Shown: in pieces, positions 50,288 to 57,368 of the stretch | How the letters are laid out: the number at the start of each line of letters is the position of its first letter | Numbering within the stretch: the stretch's first letter is position 1 | From: Lignipirellula cremea | Lineage (GTDB): Bacteria > Planctomycetota > Planctomycetia > Pirellulales > Pirellulaceae | NCBI RefSeq assembly: GCF_007751035.1 | Contig: NZ_CP036433.1 | Span: 9,033,001-9,097,000 of the forward strand | Direction: 5' to 3' | DNA: 64,000 bases | Made by a program: the position numbers and the translations under genes | The notes under the pieces: generated by a model | Told to the model about the DNA's origin: nothing | Seen by the model: the letters and a program-made list of their open reading frames with translations, nothing else | The model's database searches: none

Positions 50288-50500
50288 TCAGCGGCCGCTC
50301 CGCGGCGATGAAGGATTGATCGGGTCCGCGCTGGGATCGCTCTCAGGGGGCGAACCCGCGCCGGACGATTTCTGGTCGGAGTGCGAATCCACCGCACAGC
50401 TTCCCGACAGTCACGTTTTGACGCCGAACCGCGGCAGCACCCAGGCGTTGAGCACGAACCAGACCACCAGCACGCCCAATGGCCAAAGTAGCTCTTTCAT
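50288..50500 (-). CDS. Small membrane protein, candidate selenoprotein (UGA at codon 30)
   Basis: From the ATG at 50500, preceded by GGGAGAAATC, 29 codons encode one membrane helix (WPLGVLVVWFVLNAWVLP) and then FGVKT before a TGA at 50411-50413. The frame stays open for 40 more codons to a TGA at 50288-50290. That tail starts LSGSC and is rich in Ser, Pro, Asp and Gly, and about three quarters of its codons end in G or C, as in neighbouring genes. A SECIS-like hairpin begins directly after the first TGA. If UGA is read as Sec the product is 70 residues with U30-L-S-G-S-C35. The gene starts 13 bases after the persulfide-dioxygenase-like gene and ends the sulfide operon. The alternative is a 29-residue protein ending at the first TGA. 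Confidence 0.6.
50372..50410 (-). promoter_or_regulatory. SECIS-like hairpin immediately after an in-frame UGA
   Basis: Read on the minus strand from the base after TGA. Lower stem CTGTCGG (50410-50404) pairs with CCGACCAG (50379-50372) with one bulged C. Upper stem GTGCG (50397-50393) pairs with CGCAC (50385-50381). The apical loop is GTGGATT. The loop starts 19 bases after the UGA and begins with G. From memory, this satisfies the published bacterial SECIS criteria for stem length, loop size, an early G in the loop and distance from UGA. Assessed by eye only. Confidence 0.5.
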
Positions 50501-50513
50501 GATTTCTCCCTGC

Positions 50514-51959
50514 TCAAGTGCATTGTCGGGAACCCGCGTCGCACGTCGGCGAGGCGGGAGACGAATCGACCGAAAGTCCAGCCGCGGTCCAGGCGCCCAG
50601 GCCGCCGGTCATGTTGATGACGTAAAGTCCGGCCGCCTGCAGGATGCTGGCCGCGATGGCCGAACGGCCGCCCGTCTGGCACTGCGTCACGACCGGCTGG
50701 CTGCTTTCGATCGTTGCGACATTGCCGGGCAAGCGTCCCAGGAAGTGGTGTTCGGCCTGCGCGATGCGGCTGGACTTCCATTCCTCGTCCGAACGCACAT
50801 CCAACAGCTTCACCTCGCCGGACTCGATGCGCGACGCCAGTTCGCCCGGCTTCGCGGTGGGGTAGCTCTCGGAGGCAAGTCCCGCCTCCCGAACTTTGGC
50901 GGCGTCGAAGTAGCCCCGCACGTCGTCCAGGCCGATGCTGCGCAGCACGCGGATCGCCTCGGGTAGCTGGCCCGCATCGGCAATCAGGTAGACCGGCTGG
51001 GAATAATCCACCACCCAGCCCGCCCAGCCGGCGAGCATGCCGGTGGGGATGTTGAGCACCCCCGGTACGTGACCTTTGGCGAACTGATCGGAAGGCGAAA
51101 GATCAATCACCGTCGCCGACTCCAGCCGGGCGGCCAGCTCGTGAACGGGCTGCGACTCGGGCAACCCCTGGTCGCCGAGGATCTCCGGCCCTTCCTTGTT
51201 GACCCGTTTCATCACCGCGAAATACCGGGGAGCTTCCGGCTGGTCCGACAGGATGTACCGGACGAACTTCTCTTCGTCGGTGAATTGCAACGCCGGATTA
51301 AACAGCTTCTCATAGCCGACCGTCGACGAGGGAACGGCTCCCAGTCCCTTGCCGCACGCACTGCCCGCGCCATGGGCCGGCCAGACCTGCAGGTAGTCGG
51401 GCAGCTGCCGGAAGCGCTCCGCCGACTGGAACAGGTCGCGAGCGCCGGGCTCCGCGGTGTTGGCCAGGCCGGCCGCTTCTTCCAGCAGGTCAGGACGACC
51501 GATCGAACCGACAAAGACAAAGTCGCCCGTGAAGATCCCCATCGGCTGGTCGGCGCCGCCGCCTTCATCCGTCAGCAGAAACGAAATACTCTCCGGCGTG
51601 TGGCCGGGCGTATGGAGTACGTTGAATTTGATGTTGCCGATCATGAACGTGTCGCCATCCTTGACCAGTTGATGGTCGTACTGGTCGGCGAACAGATACT
51701 TCCACTCCGGCGGTCCTTCGTCGGAAACGTAAAGTTTGGCGCCGACGCGATCGGCCAACTCCCGGGCGCCCGACACAAAGTCGGCATGAATGTGCGTCTC
51801 GGCGACGGCGATCAACTGGAGGCCTTCACGCTGGGCCATTTCCAGGTACGGGTCGATATCGCGTCCGGGATCGACCACCACCGCCACCTTGGCCCGCTGG
51901 CAGCCGACCAGGTAAGAAGCGTGAGCCAGAGCCTGGTCGTAAAAGTATTTAAGCAACAT
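50514..51959 (-). CDS. Metallo-beta-lactamase/rhodanese fusion, persulfide dioxygenase-like
   Basis: About 481 residues from the ATG at 51959 (GGAG nine bases upstream). The N-terminal metallo-beta-lactamase domain has ETHIHADFVSG, HTPGHTPESISF and TGDFVFVGSIGRPDL, the pattern of ETHE1/CstB-type persulfide dioxygenases. Two rhodanese domains follow: the first (about 260-350) has no active-site cysteine in its loop, the second carries one in TQCQTGGRS. Such enzymes oxidise glutathione- or CoA-persulfide to sulfite, with the rhodanese moving sulfane sulfur to thiosulfate. Cytoplasmic. The TauE-type exporter gene ends 19 bases upstream and could remove the sulfite produced. Confidence 0.88.
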   Translation of the reverse strand: MLLKYFYDQALAHASYLVGCQRAKVAVVVDPGRDIDPYLEMAQREGLQLIAVAETHIHADFVSGARELADRVGAKLYVSDEGPPEWKYLFADQYDHQLVKDGDTFMIGNIKFNVLHTPGHTPESISFLLTDEGGGADQPMGIFTGDFVFVGSIGRPDLLEEAAGLANTAEPGARDLFQSAERFRQLPDYLQVWPAHGAGSACGKGLGAVPSSTVGYEKLFNPALQFTDEEKFVRYILSDQPEAPRYFAVMKRVNKEGPEILGDQGLPESQPVHELAARLESATVIDLSPSDQFAKGHVPGVLNIPTGMLAGWAGWVVDYSQPVYLIADAGQLPEAIRVLRSIGLDDVRGYFDAAKVREAGLASESYPTAKPGELASRIESGEVKLLDVRSDEEWKSSRIAQAEHHFLGRLPGNVATIESSQPVVTQCQTGGRSAIAASILQAAGLYVINMTGGLGAWTAAGLSVDSSPASPTCDAGSRQCT

Positions 51960-51978
51960 CGTTCGATCTCCGTTGGTT

Positions 51979-52803
51979 TTACAGAACCATCGTTTTGAAA
52001 ATGACAAAAACGGCGACGAGCATGACCGCTGTGGCGAAAATCTTCTGCAGCGTCGCTCCCTTGAGTCTTTTGGCCGCCAGGCCGCCCAGCCAGACGCCGG
52101 ACAGACCGCCGACCAAAAACTGCAGCGTCGTCTCCACCGCCAACGCTTGACCGGTCGCCAGATACGAAGCGACGCCGCTGATGCTGACCAGAAAAATCAC
52201 CAGCAGCGAAGTCCCCACCGCCCTGTGGATTTGCATGCCGCTGAACAGCACTAAGGCCGGAACAATGACGAAGCCGCCGCCCACGCCGAACATGCCGGAC
52301 AGAAGGCCCGTCAACAAACCGACCAGCACCAGCAGTCGGGCGCAGCGGGACGTTAGTCGCAGCGTTCCGTCCTCGTCCCGCTGGCAGGCCGAGCGATCTT
52401 CGGCGGCTTCGCCTTCGGTCGCACAAACGCCGGTCGCCAGTTCCGGACGTCGCGTCTTGGCCCACATCCGCCAGGCCACGACCAGCATCAAACAGCCGAA
52501 CATCATGAGCAACACTGTTTCGGGAAGCAGCATGGAAAGCCAGGAACCCAGCGGCGCCCCGAGCATCCCGGCGACCGCAAAGAGCAAGCCCGTCCGCAGT
52601 TCAACCTCGCCGCGCCACAACCGCGGCAACACGCCCGCCAGGGCCGTGCCGCCCACCGACGCCAGGGAAATTCCCACCGCCTCCCGCGGCGCCGCGGCCA
52701 GGCCGTAAATCAGAAACGGGACCGCAAAGACGCCGCCGCCTCCGCCCGTCAATCCCATCGCAAAACCGACGAAGCAACCGCCGACCACCGCTAGACCGAA
52801 CAT
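51979..52803 (-). CDS. TauE/SafE-family sulfite/anion exporter
   Basis: About 274 residues from the ATG at 52803, chosen for the AGGATGG five bases upstream; it overlaps the rhodanese gene by 13 bases. Eight or so hydrophobic helices; the repeated signatures are GFAMGLTGGGGGVFAVPFLI at the N-terminus and LLSGMFGVGGGFVIVPALV in the second half, as expected for this inverted-repeat family. A charged hydrophilic loop containing CQRDEDG lies between the halves. Members export sulfite, sulfoacetate or related anions. Placement between two sulfur-transfer genes supports a sulfur anion. Confidence 0.9.
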   Translation of the reverse strand: MFGLAVVGGCFVGFAMGLTGGGGGVFAVPFLIYGLAAAPREAVGISLASVGGTALAGVLPRLWRGEVELRTGLLFAVAGMLGAPLGSWLSMLLPETVLLMMFGCLMLVVAWRMWAKTRRPELATGVCATEGEAAEDRSACQRDEDGTLRLTSRCARLLVLVGLLTGLLSGMFGVGGGFVIVPALVLFSGMQIHRAVGTSLLVIFLVSISGVASYLATGQALAVETTLQFLVGGLSGVWLGGLAAKRLKGATLQKIFATAVMLVAVFVIFKTMVL

Positions 52804-53342
52804 GATCCATCCTGGCATTGATTCCACGGCATCCGGGCAATCAGCATGCCCATCGCACAACTATCGGTAATGCCTGCAAACATCAGGCCAGCGCCGACAA
52901 AAGCAGGGATTCCGATGAAGTACGGATGCACGAAGTACCCCAGCAAAGCGCCGGCCAGCACGAGAGAACCGGCGGCGATCCGCACCTGCCGCTCCAGCGA
53001 CATCACCTTCTTGCCGCGCACGACCCGCAGCCCCGCTTTGACCCAGGCCTCGGTTCCGCCGGTGATATTCACGACGTTGGTGAAACCCGCGTCGATAAAC
53101 TTCTGCTGGGCTTTGGCGGCGCGCGATCCGCTTCGGCAGATGAGATACAGAGGCTCGTCCGCCGATCCGTTGCGGGATTGCATCACCGACCCCGGATCCA
53201 GGGCGTCGAGGGGAATATTTCTAGCCTTCGCCGCGTGGACCTCCTGAAACTCCAACGGGGTGCGCACGTCGATAATCTCGACGCTGGCGCTTCCGTCACG
53301 TTCATTAAATCGCTGCACGCTGATGGTTGAATTTTCTTGCAT
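52791..53342 (-). CDS. Rhodanese with C-terminal DUF2892 membrane domain (YgaP-like)
   Basis: 183 residues. The rhodanese domain (1-105) contains IIDVRTPLEFQEVHAAKARN and the active-site loop LICRSGSRAAKA with the catalytic Cys. DUF2892 follows (MSLERQVRIAAGSLVLAGAL, two membrane helices) and the chain ends in MPWNQCQDGSCSV, a CxxGSC terminus. E. coli YgaP has the same layout. It moves sulfane sulfur at the membrane, possibly passing persulfide between partners. A palindromic operator lies 36-53 bases before its start, downstream of arsR. Confidence 0.9.
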   Translation of the reverse strand: MQENSTISVQRFNERDGSASVEIIDVRTPLEFQEVHAAKARNIPLDALDPGSVMQSRNGSADEPLYLICRSGSRAAKAQQKFIDAGFTNVVNITGGTEAWVKAGLRVVRGKKVMSLERQVRIAAGSLVLAGALLGYFVHPYFIGIPAFVGAGLMFAGITDSCAMGMLIARMPWNQCQDGSCSV

Positions 53343-53377
53343 GACTTCTCTCCCGGAATCTCATTGCTATCTCGTGA

Positions 53378-53395
53378 TATCGTAAAATGACGATA
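53378..53395. promoter_or_regulatory. Palindromic operator before the rhodanese gene
   Basis: TATCGT-AAAATG-ACGATA, a perfect 6-bp inverted repeat with a 6-base spacer, in the 86-base gap between the arsR stop and the rhodanese start. The same arms recur at 53772-53789 before arsR. Position and symmetry fit a binding site for the adjacent ArsR-family repressor. Confidence 0.75.
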
Positions 53396-53428
53396 CTTAT
53401 CACCAAAAAAACACGCCCCCTGCCCTGC

Positions 53429-53749
53429 TCACGTAGTCAGGAACCGACTCTCCACGCACTTCATCAGATCGGCCAGATGCGCTTCGGCGACCTGGTAGTA
53501 GACCCGGCGCCCTTCCCGTTCACTCGTGAAAAAACCACATCGTTGCATCAGACGCAGATGTTCCGAAGCCACGTTATCGGGAACGCCGCAATCCTCCGCC
53601 AGTTCGCCAACCGTATACCGGCCATGCAACAACAACTGGACGAATCGCAAACGCACCGGATGCGCCAGCGTTTTCAGGCACTCCGCCGCCTCGGCAAAGG
53701 CGGCCAGGTCGCCGTACGGCTTTTCCGTCTTGTCTGCTTTTTTAGCCAT
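53429..53749 (-). CDS. ArsR-family repressor, probable sulfide/persulfide sensor
   Basis: 106 residues with the winged-helix ArsR fold: LKTLAHPVRLRFVQLLLHGR, recognition helix VPDNVASEHLRLMQRCGFF, wing SEREGRRVYYQV. The metal-box ELCVCD of ArsR/SmtB is absent. Cysteines are C24, C54, C71 and C98; C24 and C98 lie in the early and the C-terminal helix, a layout compatible with BigR/SqrR-type persulfide sensors that form a polysulfide bridge, but the pair cannot be fixed by eye. Start preceded by GGGAGATT. It precedes the sulfide operon and has its own operator upstream. Confidence 0.9.
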   Translation of the reverse strand: MAKKADKTEKPYGDLAAFAEAAECLKTLAHPVRLRFVQLLLHGRYTVGELAEDCGVPDNVASEHLRLMQRCGFFTSEREGRRVYYQVAEAHLADLMKCVESRFLTT

Positions 53750-53771
53750 TCATAATCTCCCTACTCAAATA

Positions 53772-53789
53772 TATCGTAATGTCACGATA
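53772..53789. promoter_or_regulatory. Palindromic operator before arsR
   Basis: TATCGT-AATGTC-ACGATA, with arms and spacing identical to the site at 53378-53395. It lies 22 bases upstream of the arsR start codon, in an AT-rich patch, where a bound repressor would block its own transcription. Strong candidate for autoregulation. Confidence 0.78.
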
Positions 53790-54116
53790 CATCCAATAGT
53801 AAATCCTGGAATTTTCTCCGATTCACCTGGGGGCTTCGCCATGCAATGGCCCACGACTGGCGGACCTGGAAAGTGTGGATGCAGCCCGCCAGTTTTGCGG
53901 ATTACTCCCAGCCGGAACGGACCGAAACGCCGCCAGCACCTGATGCTCGCTAGCGACTTCCATGGCCTGGGGGCCGCAGGGAATGGGAGGTTCCCTGCGC
54001 CCCGCGACCGACATGCAGAGTGCTGCCGGAGGTTCGCCCTCGATGGACGAAACATCGGCGCCCCAAAAATGGGAAGGATCTCGCCGGGCAGAGAAGGAGC
54101 CGCTGGGGGAAGGAGT
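53790..54116. other. Intergenic region upstream of arsR
   Basis: About 330 bases between the arsR operator and the stop of the esterase gene. The first 30 bases probably contain the rest of the arsR promoter. I see no gene in the remainder; short frames here lack coding character. Confidence 0.4.
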
Positions 54117-55937
54117 CTAATCCGTTCGCGCATCCACCCGCGTTTGCAGCGCGGCGCTGGCCTGGCTTTTCAGGGCCTTGATGGCTTCGGAGTTCTTGGC
54201 GGGGCCGTCGGGATCGCTATGGGTGACTTCGGCGGCGAAGTCGATGTCATCAGTGCGAAAGCTGTGCAGCGGTTGCCACGGGAAGCCATTTACTTTCAGG
54301 TTCCCCATCGGCGACCGCGCCCAGGCGTAACGCACCGACAGGGGCTGTTTCACCAGGGGGCTGGAAACCACAATCTGCTTGTTCTGCATCGCCTTGTCTT
54401 TGGTCGGAGGGGCGACGGCGTCGGCCAGGTAGAAAACGCCGGACTGGTCGGCAAGGGAAAATCCCTCGATCTCGGAGCCGAAGTCATCGGGACGCACGGC
54501 CTTGTCAAAGGTCAGAACGATCTTGTCGCCATCGACGACGGCCGACACCAGCTGGGCCGACTCCCAGATGATCTCGTCTTTGCCGTAGACCGTATTCAAG
54601 GCCCAGCGCGCCGTGCGGAGCCCCAGTTCCTTTTTCTTTTTGGTGTGCAGTTGCGGAATTTTCTGATCGTACGCAGGAATAAAGGCCGTATGCTGCGGGT
54701 CATTCAGATCGGCCAGGCCCAGTCGCTGCGACTCGCGAATGTAGGCAGCGGTTGAGAATCCCATTTCTTCAAAATTCAAGCGCGTTTGCGCCTGGCCGCC
54801 GGCGCAAAACCCGATGACCGCGACAGGCAGGTGAGGATCGTTAAAATCCTCGCGCCATCCTTCGACCATCAGCTTCATGAGCGTGCGATAGAATTTCGGC
54901 TTGCAGCTGGTGTTCATCATGGCGTTGTTAAAGCCCTGATGAAAAGCGACCCCCTTGATGTTCAGCCCCTGGAAAACGCCGAACATACCGTTGTAGCAAG
55001 AGGCCGCGTCGCTGGGACTGCGACCGGGGACCGACCAGGTTCGAATGCTGCCGTCAGGCTTTCGCGGCTTTCGACGGTTGACCTTGATCCCCTTGGCCTT
55101 GTCGGCGGCAATCTGGGCTTCCCATTTGTTGTGGGCCTGCTGCCAGCGCTGCATCTCTGCCTGCAGGAACTTTTCGGTGCTGAATTCCGCGTGACGCTGA
55201 TCGACCCATTTCAGGTATTCAGCCGCCGCAGGGTCATCAGCAAATTTATGGCGAGGAACCAGGCTTTCCAGTGAAGCTCCGCCGCGAGCGTTATCAATAA
55301 TGCCAATCGGGATCTGCAGGCTCCGCTGGAGACGCGACCCAAAGAAATAACCGATCGCGCCCATCTCCAACGCCACTTCGGGAGTGACGACCTGCCAATT
55401 CTTGTCTTCGGCGGTTCCATTGATAGACGGATCGGCCAGATCGACTTCAAGGTGTTCCGATTCCGCCCCCGCGTTAATCCGCAGGTGACGCAGCAGCGGC
55501 AGGTGGGCCATGGAGGCCTCGAACGGCCCCTCATAGACGGCCTTGAGGGCGAAGGCCATGTTGCTCTGGCCGTTCATTACCCAGACATCCCCGATGAGAA
55601 TGTTGTCCATCTGGATGACCTGTTCGCCGGATTTCACGCTCAGGGTTTGCCCTTCGACGTTAGCCGGCTGAGGTTCGAAAACCACTTCCCAGCGACCGTT
55701 CTCGCCGGCTGCTTTGCTGGCGGCGGACTTCTCGCCGAGCTTCACATGCACCTCGCTGCCAACCGGCGCCCAGCCCCAGACGGTGATCGGCTTGTCCCGC
55801 TGCAGCACCATGTTGCTACGGAAGACCCCGTGCACCTTGAGAGATTCACCCGCGAGCGACTCGGCGGCAAGCAGTAAATGACAGCAGATGGTCAGCAGAA
55901 GCGCTGCCAGCAACCCGGCACGGCGAAGTTGGTTCAT
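54117..55937 (-). CDS. Sialate O-acetylesterase-like secreted SGNH protein
   Basis: 606 residues with a signal peptide (1-30). N-terminal sequence VHGVFRSNMVLQRDKPITVW and the nucleophile motif DVWVMNGQSNM match the sialate O-acetylesterase-like SGNH family; IGIIDNARGGASLESLVP is the block II region. Where family members usually have a GxxWYQGExN segment, this one reads GVAFHQGFNNAMM, so the block is present but altered. A C-terminal beta-sandwich runs from about 480 (DGDKIVLTFDKAVRPDDF). Probable substrate: O-acetylated sugars. Third gene after the other esterase, 44 bases behind the DUF1552 gene. Confidence 0.82.
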   Translation of the reverse strand: MNQLRRAGLLAALLLTICCHLLLAAESLAGESLKVHGVFRSNMVLQRDKPITVWGWAPVGSEVHVKLGEKSAASKAAGENGRWEVVFEPQPANVEGQTLSVKSGEQVIQMDNILIGDVWVMNGQSNMAFALKAVYEGPFEASMAHLPLLRHLRINAGAESEHLEVDLADPSINGTAEDKNWQVVTPEVALEMGAIGYFFGSRLQRSLQIPIGIIDNARGGASLESLVPRHKFADDPAAAEYLKWVDQRHAEFSTEKFLQAEMQRWQQAHNKWEAQIAADKAKGIKVNRRKPRKPDGSIRTWSVPGRSPSDAASCYNGMFGVFQGLNIKGVAFHQGFNNAMMNTSCKPKFYRTLMKLMVEGWREDFNDPHLPVAVIGFCAGGQAQTRLNFEEMGFSTAAYIRESQRLGLADLNDPQHTAFIPAYDQKIPQLHTKKKKELGLRTARWALNTVYGKDEIIWESAQLVSAVVDGDKIVLTFDKAVRPDDFGSEIEGFSLADQSGVFYLADAVAPPTKDKAMQNKQIVVSSPLVKQPLSVRYAWARSPMGNLKVNGFPWQPLHSFRTDDIDFAAEVTHSDPDGPAKNSEAIKALKSQASAALQTRVDARTD

Positions 55938-55981
55938 CCTCGATCCCTGCGATGGAAGGGGGTGGTTCGAAAGGTGAAGGG

Positions 55982-57364
55982 TTATCCCATTAACTGCTGG
56001 ATCGGGCCGGTCTGGTGCAGCTTTTTGCGTGACATTTCCGCGTCGAGATCCCCGTAATGTTCGATCGGATTGCCGTGGGCGTTAAGCAGCGTGGTGTACC
56101 AGTTGCCCAGGGTCTTGTGGCCTTCGTTGCCCAGGTAAGGCAAGCGCAGATAGCGGCCCGAGCAATTCAGACTGCAGTTGTTGCCCGCCATAATCAGAAA
56201 CGGCGATTCCGACCCAACGCCATGGTGGGTTTCGCCGTTTTCGGGAAAGTACATGATCATCGTGTTATCAAACATAGTGCCTGTCCCCTCGGGAACCTGC
56301 TTTAGCTGTTCGATGATCGTCCTGATCTGGTTCACGTGGCTGATCCGGATTTGCTCTCGCGTCTTCCAGGCGGGCACGCCTCCGAAGGCTTCGTCGTGGC
56401 CCAGAGGATGAATGCCCACGCGGTCCGTTTCATTTCCGGGAAGACCGGTAATGGGCGTACCCAGGTCATCAATCGTGTAGGTCACCACGTTCGTCAGGCC
56501 GGCCTTGAGAGCCGCGATGAGGACGTCGGTCATGGCCGCCTGTTTCTCAGGCGTGCTCGCATTGGGCCCGCCGCCTGCATGCACGGGGGCAATTTCCGGC
56601 AGGAATTCGGCGAGCGTTCCGGAAATCCTGATGAGTTCCGCATTCCGCTGGCGGATCGACTCAATCGATTGAATCTGCATCTCCTGACGCTTCTTCTCGT
56701 GACCTTTGACGCCCGTTAACTGGAGGCCCTCTTTGCTCTGCAGGAAAGAGAGCATGTCATTGTCGGAATTGACGGCGTCCGGGTTGAGCACGGATTTGAA
56801 TAGCTCGTTCCGCGCGGTATCCGGGTCGGCATAGCAGTAATTTCTTGTCTGCGGCGCAGGCGCGGAAAAGCCGTCAACGATGCCCGTCCGGCCGCCCGCA
56901 AAGGAAAGCTCGACGTGGCCAAAGGGGGACGGGAACAGTCGGGCCAGTTCAAAATCAATCGTGGCTCGCTTGATGGCGCTAAGCGTATTGCGGTTCGACT
57001 TGAAGCAGCCCATCACGGACGAGAACGACCAGTGGACGTTCTCGCTCATTTTCGCGGAGAGGCCCTGCAGAATGGTCATATGCTCTTTATGGGCATCCAA
57101 ACCGCGTAACCATTTCGGAAGTTCATGCTGATGGAGATCGACCTCGAGCGGCTGTTTGTTCTCGTCGAGCGCTTTATCGCTGTCGGAAAAGTCGCGCAGG
57201 GCAATTTCAAGCGGACGGATGCCGCTTGACTTCCGAATGAAAATAAAACGTTTGGGAACGCCACTCGCATGGGGAGCGGCGAACAACTGATGAAAGGACG
57301 GAGCCAGAGCCATCGCTCCCAGTCCAAACGCCGAAGATTTCAAGAACTCTTTTCGGTTAAGCAC
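55982..57364 (-). CDS. DUF1552 domain protein
   Basis: 460 residues, DUF1552 family, with a leader beginning MLNRKEFLKSSAFGLGAMAL (only one arginine, so a Tat-like rather than canonical Tat signal). Blocks: KRFIFIRKSSGIRPLEIALR, the LSAKMSENVHWSFSSVMGCF region, and MFDNTMIMYFPENGETHHG near the C-terminus. It starts 4 bases after the DUF1592 gene ends. Function unknown, but here it lies between two sugar-esterase genes, giving the pair a carbohydrate context. Confidence 0.9.
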   Translation of the reverse strand: MLNRKEFLKSSAFGLGAMALAPSFHQLFAAPHASGVPKRFIFIRKSSGIRPLEIALRDFSDSDKALDENKQPLEVDLHQHELPKWLRGLDAHKEHMTILQGLSAKMSENVHWSFSSVMGCFKSNRNTLSAIKRATIDFELARLFPSPFGHVELSFAGGRTGIVDGFSAPAPQTRNYCYADPDTARNELFKSVLNPDAVNSDNDMLSFLQSKEGLQLTGVKGHEKKRQEMQIQSIESIRQRNAELIRISGTLAEFLPEIAPVHAGGGPNASTPEKQAAMTDVLIAALKAGLTNVVTYTIDDLGTPITGLPGNETDRVGIHPLGHDEAFGGVPAWKTREQIRISHVNQIRTIIEQLKQVPEGTGTMFDNTMIMYFPENGETHHGVGSESPFLIMAGNNCSLNCSGRYLRLPYLGNEGHKTLGNWYTTLLNAHGNPIEHYGDLDAEMSRKKLHQTGPIQQLMG

Positions 57365-57368
57365 GGTT

